A stretch of DNA of 14,826 nt from NCBI GenBank assembly GCA_002339725.1, contig DDKN01000039.1, positions 1-14,826 on the forward strand. The letters are read 5' to 3'. The notes beneath the pieces were generated by a model. The model was not told the origin of the DNA, did not search any database, and saw nothing but the letters and a program-made list of their open reading frames with translations. The number at the start of each line of letters is the position of its first letter. The stretch's first letter is position 1. The stretch is from Thiobacillus sp. UBA2597 (GTDB lineage Bacteria > Pseudomonadota > Gammaproteobacteria > Burkholderiales > Thiobacillaceae). Shown here piece by piece: positions 7,415 through 14,440 of the stretch. The position numbers and the translations under genes are program-made.

Positions 7415-7842
7415 CGATAGTCCACGATCCAGAGCGTGTTGATCTCGTCTTCCAGTTTAGCCAGGCAATCGGCCAGCCGGCTCGGGTAGTGGCTGTCCGG
7501 CAACAGCAGCCCCGGCCGCTCGATCACGATTATAGGCGGCCGGCCGATGACCACCCGCAGCAGCTTGGCGACAAAACGCTGCTCGCTGTCGAGGTCGGGG
7601 TCGCGCAAGCCGGCGCACGCGGTCCGGTTCAGGCGTTCGAGCAGCTGCCAGGCCTGCTGCTCGGCCTGGCGGGTCGGCCGGTTGTCACGATACTGCGGCA
7701 CCAGGGCGATATTCTCCAGCACCGACAAGTTCGCGCGCAGGGGCAGTTCCGCCGAGACCTGCACGGCATCGGGATGGGCCGCCAGCCAGGCGCGCCGTTC
7801 GGCGTCGCTGTCGACGAAAATTAGAGGTAGGTGATCGCTAAT
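7384..7842 (-). CDS. Degenerate, shortened ABC-ATPase-like protein of the MCE operon
   Basis: An open frame of about 152 residues sits where an MlaF-type ATPase might be expected. It resembles only the part of an ABC ATPase after Walker A: LPLRANLSVLENIALVPQY (33-51) fits the region after the Q-loop, LDSEQRFVAKLLRVVIGRPP (84-103) fits the signature region, IIVIERPG (104-111) fits Walker B, and TLWIVDYRWN (136-145) fits the switch strand. Walker A is absent, LSGGQ reads LDSEQ, Walker B Asp-Glu reads Glu-Arg, and no switch His is evident. ATP hydrolysis by this chain alone is therefore not expected. The frame has no stop and overlaps both neighbours, arguing for a functional gene. No ATG is available; ATT at 7842 with GAGG 7 bases upstream is the best start, and GTG at 7764 is an alternative. 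Confidence 0.68.
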   Translation of the reverse strand: MSDHLPLIFVDSDAERRAWLAAHPDAVQVSAELPLRANLSVLENIALVPQYRDNRPTRQAEQQAWQLLERLNRTACAGLRDPDLDSEQRFVAKLLRVVIGRPPIIVIERPGLLLPDSHYPSRLADCLAKLEDEINTLWIVDYRWNAPLYPPI

Positions 7843-8633
7843 GATCCGACCTCGATCAGCATCAGGGCGAAGAACAGCCGCACCATGCCCGCGAGCACGG
7901 CGATCGGCGCGAAAAACAGTTTGTGCGGCGCATCGAGGCCGGCGGCGATCGGGATCACCGTCACCGCCAGACCGAACAGCAGGCACTTGAGCCAGAGGCC
8001 GAACACCTGGCCGGGCGAGAAGACCTGGCCCAGCACCTGGCTGAAGGCGGCCAGACCGTGGATTTGCAGGCCATACAGGCTGAGATAGGCCAGCACCAGG
8101 GCGGTCAGGCTGACCGTGGCGGTCAGGGCCAGCACCGAGATCACGCCACCGATCACGCGCGGCAGAAATTCCAGGCGCATGGCATCGACGCCGACCTCGG
8201 CCAGGGCCTCGATTTCATTGGTGATCTTCATCAGCGCCACCTCGGCGTTGATCGCGGCGCCCGAGCGCAGGGCCACGAACAAGGCGGTGATCAGCGGCAG
8301 CAGTTCGATCACCAAAACGCGCAACACCACTTCGAGCGCATAGTCGCCCAAGCCGTAATTCCGCGTGGCGGTGATGGTGATCTGGATCAAGAGCAGGCTG
8401 AGCAGGGCGGCGAACAGGCTGAAACTGCCGATGATCTGCCAGGCGGTGAAATAGATCTGTTTCTGCACCACGGTGCGGGTGGCGCTGTTGTAGAGGCCGG
8501 GGGAAAAGATGCCGGCCAGGGCGATGGCGCCGAAGCGCAACACGCGTCCCGTAGGAAGCAGATGGGCGATCAGGGCGTCGCCGCTTCGGGTGAGCAGTTC
8601 GATGAGCCAGCGCATGGCGCGATCATAATGCAT
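7821..8633 (-). CDS. MlaE-like ABC permease of an MCE lipid transporter
   Basis: Inner-membrane permease of the MlaE/TrbC-YrbE family, 270 residues from the ATG at 8633. About five or six hydrophobic segments are visible (IIGSFSLFAALLSLLLIQI, VLVIELLPLITALFVAL, VISVLALTATVSLTALVLAYL, LLFGLAVTVIPIAAGL, MVRLFFALMLIEVGSLAITYL). The family's conserved cytoplasmic region is present as LRSGAAINAEVALMKITNEIEALAEVGVD (E. coli: AAIGAEIGLMRATEQLSAL). This loop is where the permease meets its ATPase partner. An internal ATG at 8615 is an alternative start; neither has a clear ribosome site. It is the first gene of the operon, divergent from the SH3b gene, and its end overlaps the ATPase-like frame by 22 bases. 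Confidence 0.92.
   Translation of the reverse strand: MHYDRAMRWLIELLTRSGDALIAHLLPTGRVLRFGAIALAGIFSPGLYNSATRTVVQKQIYFTAWQIIGSFSLFAALLSLLLIQITITATRNYGLGDYALEVVLRVLVIELLPLITALFVALRSGAAINAEVALMKITNEIEALAEVGVDAMRLEFLPRVIGGVISVLALTATVSLTALVLAYLSLYGLQIHGLAAFSQVLGQVFSPGQVFGLWLKCLLFGLAVTVIPIAAGLDAPHKLFFAPIAVLAGMVRLFFALMLIEVGSLAITYL
7842..7853 (-). promoter_or_regulatory. Shine-Dalgarno and probable ATT start of the ATPase-like gene
   Basis: On the minus strand GAGG (7853-7850) lies seven bases before ATT (7842-7840), inside the last codons of the permease gene. No ATG or TTG starts the frame in this area, and the first good alternative (GTG at 7764) would remove a well-formed first strand (LPLIFVD). 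ATC at 7845 is another possible start with shorter spacing. Confidence 0.4.
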
Positions 8634-8686
8634 GGAAGAGTAGGGCTGGGTATCATTGCCAAAGGGACTTAAGCGAGGCGATCGAC

Positions 8687-9223
8687 ATGAAATCTCTCCG
8701 AATGTGTTGTGCGCTGCTGGCACTGGCCGCCCTGCCGGTCTGGGCCGCGCCCGGCGTGATGTTGCGCGATGACAGTTTGCGCAGCGCACCCGCGGCGACC
8801 GCCCCGCTGCTCGGCACTGTGGCCAAGGGCCAGACGGTCGAGATGCTAGGTCGGCAGGGCGCCTGGAGCCAGATCCAGGTGGGCAACCGGACCGGCTGGG
8901 TGCGCCTGCTCTCGGTGCGCGGCGGGGCGGCAGCCCAGACCGACGTGGCGGGCGAGCTGGCCGGTGTGCTGGCGCTGGGCACGACCCGGCGCGATCCGGG
9001 CCGGGTGGTTGCCGTGGCCGGGGTGCGCGGTCTGAGCGAGGAGGAGCTCAAGCTGGCGCAGTATGACCCGCGCCAGCTCGAGCGGCTGGAAAGCTATGCC
9101 GTGACCCAGGCGGAGGCGGCGCGTTTTGCGGCCGAGGCGGGCCTTGCTCGGCGTGAGCTGGCCTATCTGCCGGCACCCCAGACAGCCGCGCGCGGTGAGG
9201 GTGAGAGGAGCGGCCAGCCATGA
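8687..9223 (+). CDS. Periplasmic SH3b-domain protein
   Basis: A 178-residue exported protein. The signal peptide MKSLRMCCALLALAALPVWA (cut before APGVML) is followed by a bacterial SH3 domain (about 22-79): a VMLRDDSLRSAPAATAPLLG start, VAKGQTVEMLGRQGAWSQIQ, and GNRTGWVRLLSV. Such domains commonly bind peptidoglycan or proteins in the envelope. The second half is charged and helical (GLSEEELKLAQYDPRQLERL, then an Ala/Glu-rich stretch) and I do not recognise it. GAGG at 8675-8678 lies eight bases before the ATG. The TGA overlaps the ATG of the M48 protease gene as ATGA, so the two products are probably made in step and may act together in the periplasm. Confidence 0.88.
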   Translation: MKSLRMCCALLALAALPVWAAPGVMLRDDSLRSAPAATAPLLGTVAKGQTVEMLGRQGAWSQIQVGNRTGWVRLLSVRGGAAAQTDVAGELAGVLALGTTRRDPGRVVAVAGVRGLSEEELKLAQYDPRQLERLESYAVTQAEAARFAAEAGLARRELAYLPAPQTAARGEGERSGQP

Positions 9224-10107
9224 GAAGCTTCATTTTGATATTTGCCTGGCTTGTGACGGCCAATTTGGCCCAGGCGGCCGATTTCGGCGGCCTGCTGCGC
9301 GGGGTGCTGGGCGGGGTGCAGACCGGCCCCTCGGCCCAGGAGGCAGCGGCGAACGGGAACAACAACAATGCCCCTCTCGGCAACCTGATCGGCGCCCTGC
9401 TCGCCGGCCAGACCACGCCCGAGCAGGAACGCCTGATCGGCCAGCAGATCGCCGGCAACCTGTTGGGCGCCGCGCCCCTGGTGCGGGACGACGCCCTGCA
9501 GCGCTACGTCAACCGGGTCGGCCGCTGGGTTGCCAGTACCAGCGAGCGGCCGGATCTGGCCTGGCGCTTCGGCGTGATCGAGAGCGAGGACATCAACGCC
9601 TTCGCCGCGCCCGGCGGTTATGTCTTCGTCACCAAGGGACTGTACCGGCGGCTGCAGAACGAGGCGGAACTGGCGGCAGTGCTCGGCCATGAGATCGGTC
9701 ACGTCATCCGGCAGCATCATCTCAAGCTGCTGCAGCAGTCGCAGATGATTGCCGCGGTCGGCGGCCTGTTCGGTCAACGCCTGGGCAATCGCAGCCAGGT
9801 CATCCAGAACCTGATCGGCAACGGCGCCGAGATCGTCGCCCGCTCGCTCGACAAGGACGCCGAGTACGAGGCCGACCGCATCGGCATGGTGCTGACGGCG
9901 CGCGCCGGCTATGATCCCTACGCCCTGCCGGCGGTGTTGCAGGAGATCGGTCACGTGCCGGCCCAGGACAGCCGCCTGGCCCTGCTCTACAAGACCCATC
10001 CCCATCCGGAGGACCGCCTGGCCCGGCTGGGCGAGGCGGCGGAAGCGGCCGGCCCCGGCCTGCCCGAAGGTCGCCTGGTCGACAAGCGCTTCTATCGTCT
10101 GAAATGA
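9220..10107 (+). CDS. M48 family periplasmic metalloprotease
   Basis: A zinc protease of the BepA/LoiP/Oma1-type M48 group, 295 residues, with a Sec signal peptide (MRSFILIFAWLVTANLAQAA). The zinc site is HEIGHVIRQHH (His157, Glu158, His161) plus Glu215 in AEYEADRIGM, with Asp219 four residues on, as in the E-x-x-x-D motif. The family-typical THPHPEDRLARL follows near residue 268. A Gly/Asn-rich linker (about 45-55, NGNNNNAPLG) separates the signal from the catalytic domain. No TPR region like that of BepA follows. Family members degrade misfolded or stalled outer-membrane proteins. Both borders are ATGA overlaps, tying it to the SH3b protein and to the CHASE2 cyclase in a single operon. Confidence 0.93.
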   Translation: MRSFILIFAWLVTANLAQAADFGGLLRGVLGGVQTGPSAQEAAANGNNNNAPLGNLIGALLAGQTTPEQERLIGQQIAGNLLGAAPLVRDDALQRYVNRVGRWVASTSERPDLAWRFGVIESEDINAFAAPGGYVFVTKGLYRRLQNEAELAAVLGHEIGHVIRQHHLKLLQQSQMIAAVGGLFGQRLGNRSQVIQNLIGNGAEIVARSLDKDAEYEADRIGMVLTARAGYDPYALPAVLQEIGHVPAQDSRLALLYKTHPHPEDRLARLGEAAEAAGPGLPEGRLVDKRFYRLK

Positions 10108-12311
10108 CTCAGCGCAGCCGCCGATTCCTCGGGCAATTGGCGGTCAGCCTGGTGTTTCTCGCACTGCTGCTGGGCCATGCCGCCGGGGCGTATCACCTGT
10201 TTTTCATCGAGAAGATCGATGCCGCGCTATACGATCTGAAGCTGCGGCTGTTCCGGGCGCAGGGGGTGGACGAGCGCGTGGTCATCGTCGACATCGACGA
10301 GAAATCATTGCGCGAGATCGGCCGTTGGCCCTGGCCGCGCAAGGAAACCGCACGCCTGACGCAAAACCTGTTCGAGCAATACGACGTGGCCGCGGTCGGC
10401 TTCGACATCGTATTCGCCGAACCGGACCAGAGCTCCGGCCTGCCGGTGCTGGAAAACCTCGCGCGCGAGGCCTTGGCGGGCGAGACCGGATTCGCCCGCC
10501 TGCTCGAGCGGGTTGCCCCCGGCCTGGATTACGACGCACGCCTGGCCCAGGCCCTGGCCAAGGGTCCGGTGGTGTTGGGCTATTACTTCGGCTTCGGGCC
10601 GCTGGCCGGCCGGGTCGGCGCCTTGCCTCAGCCGCTGCTGGCCTGCGATCGGCTGGCGGTCCACGGCGTGCGGCCGCTGGCGGCCACGGGCTATGGCGCC
10701 AATTTGGTGCGCTTGCAGAAACAGGCCGTCACTGCCGGCTTTTTCAACGTCCAGCCCGATTTCGACGGGGTGATCCGGCGTCAGCCGCTGCTGATCGCGT
10801 ATCAGGGGCAATGCTACGGCGACCTGGCCTTGAGCCTGGTGCGTGCCGGGCTCGGGCTCACTCAGATTGATGTGTTGCCGGGCCAGGGTTGGGCGGGCAG
10901 TGCGGCCAGGCTGGGGCTCGACGGCATTGCGGCGCCGCTGGATGAGAACGCCATGGTGCTGGTGCCTTACCGGGCCGAGCGGGCCTATCGCTATGTGTCT
11001 GCCACCGATGTCATCCATGGCCGGGTGCCCACGGCCGCGTTGGAGGGACGCCTGGTGCTGATCGGTTCGACCGCGCCCGGCGTCATGGACCTGCGCGTCA
11101 CGCCGACCGCCAAGGCCTTCCCCGGCGTGGAGATTCATGCCAACCTGGTTTCCGGCCTGCTCGACGGCAGCCTCAAGTGGGAGCCGGCCCATGCCCGCTC
11201 CTGGAACTTCGGTGCGCTGGCCCTGCTCGGCCTGCTGCTCGCCCTCTGGCTGCCGTTCGCCGCGCCGCTCTGGGCCGCGGCGGTGGTCCTGGGCCTGCTG
11301 TTCCTCACCCTGGCATTCGATGTCTATGCCTGGGCCGGCCTGCAGCTCAGCCTGGCCCCGGCCAGCCTGCTCATCGCCCTGGCCGGTTTGTTCATCCTCA
11401 ACATGAGCTACGGCTTCTTCGTCGAGGCCCGGGCCAAACACCTGATCACCCGTTTGTTCGGCCAGTATGTGCCGCCCGAACTGGTGGAGGAAATGGCCAA
11501 GGACCCGGCCCGCTACAGCCTGCGCGGCCAGTCGAAGGTGATGACGGTGTTGTTCTCCGACATCCGCGACTTCACCAGCATCTCGGAAGGGCTCGAGGCG
11601 GCCGAGCTGGCCGAGATGCTCAACGTCTATCTCTCGGCCATGACCCGCGTGGTGCAGGAACATCGCGGCACCATCGACAAATACATCGGCGATGCCATCA
11701 TGGCCTTCTGGGGTGCCCCCCTGAGCAACGAGCAGCATGCGCGCGACGGCGTGCTCACCGCCCTGGCCATGCAGCAGGCGCTGACCGAGCTGAACCCGCA
11801 GCTCGAGGCCCGGGGCTGGCCGGCGGTGAAGATCGGGGTCGGCGTCAACACCGGCCGCATGAGCGTGGGCAACATGGGCTCGAGTTTTCGCATGGCCTAC
11901 ACGGTGATGTCCGATGCGGTGAATCTGGCCTCGCGCCTGGAAGGCCTGACCAAGCAGTACGGTGTGGGCGTGCTCTGCGGCGAGGCGACGCGGGCGGCCT
12001 GCCCGGACATCGCCTTCCGCCTGATCGACCGGGTGCGGGTGAAGGGCAAGGCGCAGCCGGTGGCGATCTACCAGCCGCTCGGGCTCAAGGCCGAGCTGGC
12101 CGAGGCCGTTCTGCGCTCGGCCGAGCGGTTCGAGGCGGCCCTGGCCGACTACCAGGCACAGCGCTGGGATGCCGCCGAGACGGCATTGCGTGCGTTGAAC
12201 GAGGAAACACCCGAGAAGCTTTACGGGGTATATTTGGAGCGGATCAGTCATTTCCGCGTCCAGCCGCCGCCGGCCGACTGGGACGGGGTGTTCACCTATA
12301 CGAGCAAATGA
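10104..12311 (+). CDS. CHASE2-domain class III adenylate cyclase
   Basis: A membrane cyclase of 735 residues. An N-terminal transmembrane helix (about 12-30) leads to an extracytoplasmic CHASE2 sensor (about 35-350; VVIVDIDEKSLREIGRWPWPR and GRLVLIGSTAPGVMDLRVTP are typical). Three hydrophobic segments (about 368-437) follow, then the cyclase domain (about 478-660). Metal ligands are Asp486 (FSDIRDF) and Asp530 (YIGDAIMAFWGAP), 44 apart as in mammalian cyclases. Lys527 and Thr600 occupy the base-selecting positions, and Asn607 and Arg611 the transition-state positions. Lys plus Thr points to ATP rather than GTP, so cAMP is the likely product. The C-terminal tail is TPR-like and ends in the DWDGVFTYTSK seen in this family. 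The gene overlaps the protease gene by ATGA; a phosphodiesterase gene follows after 13 bases. Confidence 0.94.
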   Translation: MTQRSRRFLGQLAVSLVFLALLLGHAAGAYHLFFIEKIDAALYDLKLRLFRAQGVDERVVIVDIDEKSLREIGRWPWPRKETARLTQNLFEQYDVAAVGFDIVFAEPDQSSGLPVLENLAREALAGETGFARLLERVAPGLDYDARLAQALAKGPVVLGYYFGFGPLAGRVGALPQPLLACDRLAVHGVRPLAATGYGANLVRLQKQAVTAGFFNVQPDFDGVIRRQPLLIAYQGQCYGDLALSLVRAGLGLTQIDVLPGQGWAGSAARLGLDGIAAPLDENAMVLVPYRAERAYRYVSATDVIHGRVPTAALEGRLVLIGSTAPGVMDLRVTPTAKAFPGVEIHANLVSGLLDGSLKWEPAHARSWNFGALALLGLLLALWLPFAAPLWAAAVVLGLLFLTLAFDVYAWAGLQLSLAPASLLIALAGLFILNMSYGFFVEARAKHLITRLFGQYVPPELVEEMAKDPARYSLRGQSKVMTVLFSDIRDFTSISEGLEAAELAEMLNVYLSAMTRVVQEHRGTIDKYIGDAIMAFWGAPLSNEQHARDGVLTALAMQQALTELNPQLEARGWPAVKIGVGVNTGRMSVGNMGSSFRMAYTVMSDAVNLASRLEGLTKQYGVGVLCGEATRAACPDIAFRLIDRVRVKGKAQPVAIYQPLGLKAELAEAVLRSAERFEAALADYQAQRWDAAETALRALNEETPEKLYGVYLERISHFRVQPPPADWDGVFTYTSK

Positions 12312-12324
12312 GACGGAGCGAGGG

Positions 12325-13089
12325 ATGCGGGTACGGGTCTTGGGCTGCAACGGGGGCATCGGGGATGGCCGGCATACCACCTCGTTCCTGATCGACGAGG
12401 ACATCCTGCTCGATGCCGGCAGTGGCGTGACCCGGCTGGCGCTGGAAGCGCTGGAAAAGATCGATCACGTCTTCCTGACCCATGCCCATCTCGATCACAT
12501 CCTGGCCCTGCCGCCCATGCTCGACAGCGTGATCGGTCGGCGTGACAGGCCGATCACCCTGCACGCCATTCCCGAGGTGCTGGAGGTGTTGCAGGAGCAC
12601 CTGTTCAACTGGCATCTTTGGCCCGATTTCAGCCGCATCCCCAGTGCCGAGGCCCCGATCCTGATCTATGCCCCACTCGAGGTCGGCCAAACGGTGCGTC
12701 TGGGTGCGCGCGAACTCACACCGATTCCGGCCAATCATGTGGTGCCTGCGGTGGGCTATCACCTGCACGGCGGCAAGGGCAGTCTGATCTTTTCCGGTGA
12801 TACCTGCAGTCACGCGGCGTTGTGGTCCATTGCGGCCGAGCTGGGCGATCTCAAGCACCTGATCGTCGAATGCTCCTTTCCCAATGCCATGCGCGAGATC
12901 GCCGATGCCTCCAAGCATTATTGTCCGGTGACCCTGAGTGCCGACCTGGCCCGGCTCAAGCCCGGGGTGCCGGTCTGGGTGACCCACATGAAACCGGGCA
13001 GCGAGATCGACATCATCGTGGAACTCGGCGAGCTGGCGAACAGCCGGCTGGTGCAGACCCTGCGCGAAGGTCACCTGTTCGAAATCTAG
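12325..13089 (+). CDS. Class II 3',5'-cyclic-nucleotide phosphodiesterase (metallo-beta-lactamase fold)
   Basis: A 254-residue cytoplasmic enzyme of the class II phosphodiesterase family (yeast PDE1, Vibrio CpdP), which opens cAMP or cGMP to the 5'-nucleotide. The metal site is THAHLDH (His53, His55, Asp57, His58), His138 in ANHVVPAVGYH, Asp159 in FSGDTCSH and His221 in VTHMKPG. The MRVRVLGCNGGIGDGRHTTSFLID start is typical of this family. It has no signal peptide, in contrast to the secreted Vibrio enzyme. GGAG at 12315-12318 lies six bases before the ATG. Being directly behind an adenylate cyclase, it probably removes the cAMP made by it. Other metallo-beta-lactamase hydrolases (RNase Z-like) share the motif, but the whole-length pattern and context favour a phosphodiesterase. 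Confidence 0.88.
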   Translation: MRVRVLGCNGGIGDGRHTTSFLIDEDILLDAGSGVTRLALEALEKIDHVFLTHAHLDHILALPPMLDSVIGRRDRPITLHAIPEVLEVLQEHLFNWHLWPDFSRIPSAEAPILIYAPLEVGQTVRLGARELTPIPANHVVPAVGYHLHGGKGSLIFSGDTCSHAALWSIAAELGDLKHLIVECSFPNAMREIADASKHYCPVTLSADLARLKPGVPVWVTHMKPGSEIDIIVELGELANSRLVQTLREGHLFEI

Positions 13090-13107
13090 GGGCCCATCTA
13101 TCAGCAT

Positions 13108-13137
13108 AAAAAAAGGAGAGGCAATGCCTCTCCTTTT
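13108..13137. terminator. Bidirectional intrinsic terminator between the cAMP operon and fccB
   Basis: AAAAGGAGAGGC (13111-13122), loop AAT and GCCTCTCCTTTT (13126-13137) form a perfect 12-bp hairpin. The plus strand has four T residues; the minus strand has seven (the A run at 13108-13114), so it is stronger for fccB. It lies about 20 bases beyond the stop codon of each convergent gene. Confidence 0.92.
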
Positions 13138-13156
13138 CGCTGGTGCGGCCTGAGCT

Positions 13157-14422
13157 TCAGAGCGCCAGGGTATCGGCCCAGATGTTCTTGGCCCAGGACT
13201 CCATGTAGTGCCACTCGAGCTCGCTCTCCTCCTTGGAGACGCCGCTCGCACCCTTCGGGGTATCCCACTTGCCTTCGGCGTTGAGCCGCCAGACGGTGGC
13301 CACGTGGATGGCGCTGTTGGCGGAGGTGGCGGAGAAGCAGGTGTTGGTGATCACCGGGGTGTTGTCGGCCTGTCCACCTTTGAACAGTTCGACGATGGCC
13401 GCAGCGCAGACCTTGCCGTAGTTGTTGGCCATGGAGCCGGACTTCGGGGTCGGGGCGGAGATCGAGTCGCCGATGATGTGCACATTGGGCACGACCTTGG
13501 ATTCCAGGGTGCGGAAATCGACCGTGCACCAGTTGTCCTTGTCATCGCGCACACCGGCCAGGGCCGTGAGGCCATGGGCCCGCATCGGCGGCACCACGTT
13601 GAGCACGTCGGCCTTGACGTCTTCGACGTCGAGCACGAGGGTTTTCTTGGCCGCGTCCAGGCGCACCGGCTTGCTGTTCGGCCGGTATTCGATCATGCCG
13701 TCGTAGTGTTTCTTCCAGGCCGCCAGGAACAGGCCCTTCTTCGACACGATGTCGCTATTGCTGTCGAGCACCAGGATCTTGGACTTGGGCTTGGCCGCCT
13801 TGAAGTAGTTGGCCACCATGCAGACCCGTTCATAGGGGCCGGGCGGGCAACGATAGGGCGTGGGCGGGATGGACAAGGCATAGACGCCGCCGTCCGGCAT
13901 GGCCTCCAGCTGCTTGCGCAGGGTGGCGGTCTGCGGCCCGGCCTTCCAGGCATGCATGATGGTCTTTTGCGCCGCCGCATCGAAGCCCTCGATCAGATCG
14001 AAGCGCAGTTCGATGCCGCCGGACAGGACCAGGCGGTCATAGGCGAAGGTCTTGCCGCTCTTGCACTTGACCAGGCGTTTGGCGGTGTCGAAGCCGATTA
14101 CCTCGTCCTTCACCAGCTTGACGCCGGCCTTCTTCAGGCCGTTGTAGCTGAAGGTGAGGTCTTCCAGCTTGTTGATGCCACCGAGCACGGTGTTGGAGAA
14201 GGGGCAGGAGACGAACTTGTCGTTCATCTCGATCAGGGTGACGTCGATCTTCGGATCCCACAGCTTGAGGTAACGGGCGCAGGTGGCGCCACCGTAGCCG
14301 CCGCCGACCACCACGACCCTGGGCTTGGCGCCCGCGATGGCGAAATGGCTGAACGAACCCAGGCTGGCGGTACCGAGCGCGCCGGCCGATACCTTCAGAA
14401 AATCACGGCGATTGAATGCCAT
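13157..14422 (-). CDS. fccB: Flavocytochrome c sulfide dehydrogenase, flavoprotein subunit
   Basis: Periplasmic FAD subunit that oxidises sulfide to sulfur or polysulfide and passes electrons to the cytochrome subunit. The 421-residue precursor begins with a twin-arginine signal (NRRDFLKVSAGALG), fitting export of a folded flavoprotein. The FAD motif is VVVVGGGYGGATCARYL (36-52). By comparison with the Allochromatium vinosum enzyme, Cys73 (FVSCPFSN) is the residue joined covalently to FAD; Cys192 (RCPPGPYER) and Cys362 (TNTCFSAT) are the redox-active pair. VHIIGDSISAPTPKSGSMAN is the second FAD-contact region. Cys48 inside the FAD motif is an extra cysteine. GGAG lies eight bases before the ATG, and the stop of fccA is 18 bases upstream. 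The SoxF proteins of some Sox clusters are the same family. Confidence 0.96.
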   Translation of the reverse strand: MAFNRRDFLKVSAGALGTASLGSFSHFAIAGAKPRVVVVGGGYGGATCARYLKLWDPKIDVTLIEMNDKFVSCPFSNTVLGGINKLEDLTFSYNGLKKAGVKLVKDEVIGFDTAKRLVKCKSGKTFAYDRLVLSGGIELRFDLIEGFDAAAQKTIMHAWKAGPQTATLRKQLEAMPDGGVYALSIPPTPYRCPPGPYERVCMVANYFKAAKPKSKILVLDSNSDIVSKKGLFLAAWKKHYDGMIEYRPNSKPVRLDAAKKTLVLDVEDVKADVLNVVPPMRAHGLTALAGVRDDKDNWCTVDFRTLESKVVPNVHIIGDSISAPTPKSGSMANNYGKVCAAAIVELFKGGQADNTPVITNTCFSATSANSAIHVATVWRLNAEGKWDTPKGASGVSKEESELEWHYMESWAKNIWADTLAL

Positions 14423-14440
14423 AGTGTTGTCTCCTTTTGT

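Noticed and set aside
7843..7986. N-terminal extension of the ATPase-like frame to the ATG at 7986
   Set aside because: This part (Arg/Asp/Gly rich) is the out-of-frame reading of the permease gene and has no ABC ATPase character or Walker A, so it is not taken as coding.
8622..8656. Possible sigma-70 elements TATCAT (plus, 8651-8656) and TATGAT (minus, 8627-8622) between the permease and SH3b genes
   Set aside because: Both match a -10 in five of six places, but neither has an acceptable -35 at 16-18 bases, so no promoter is called.
9340..9375. Asn/Gly-rich low-complexity run in the M48 protease
   Set aside because: A short linker between signal peptide and catalytic domain, common in this family; not a repeat element.
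10305..12404. Very long minus-strand open frame opposite the cyclase (699 codons)
   Set aside because: The composition (His, Gln, Gly, Arg rich, no domains) is that of antisense frames in high-GC DNA, and it covers two well-supported plus-strand genes.
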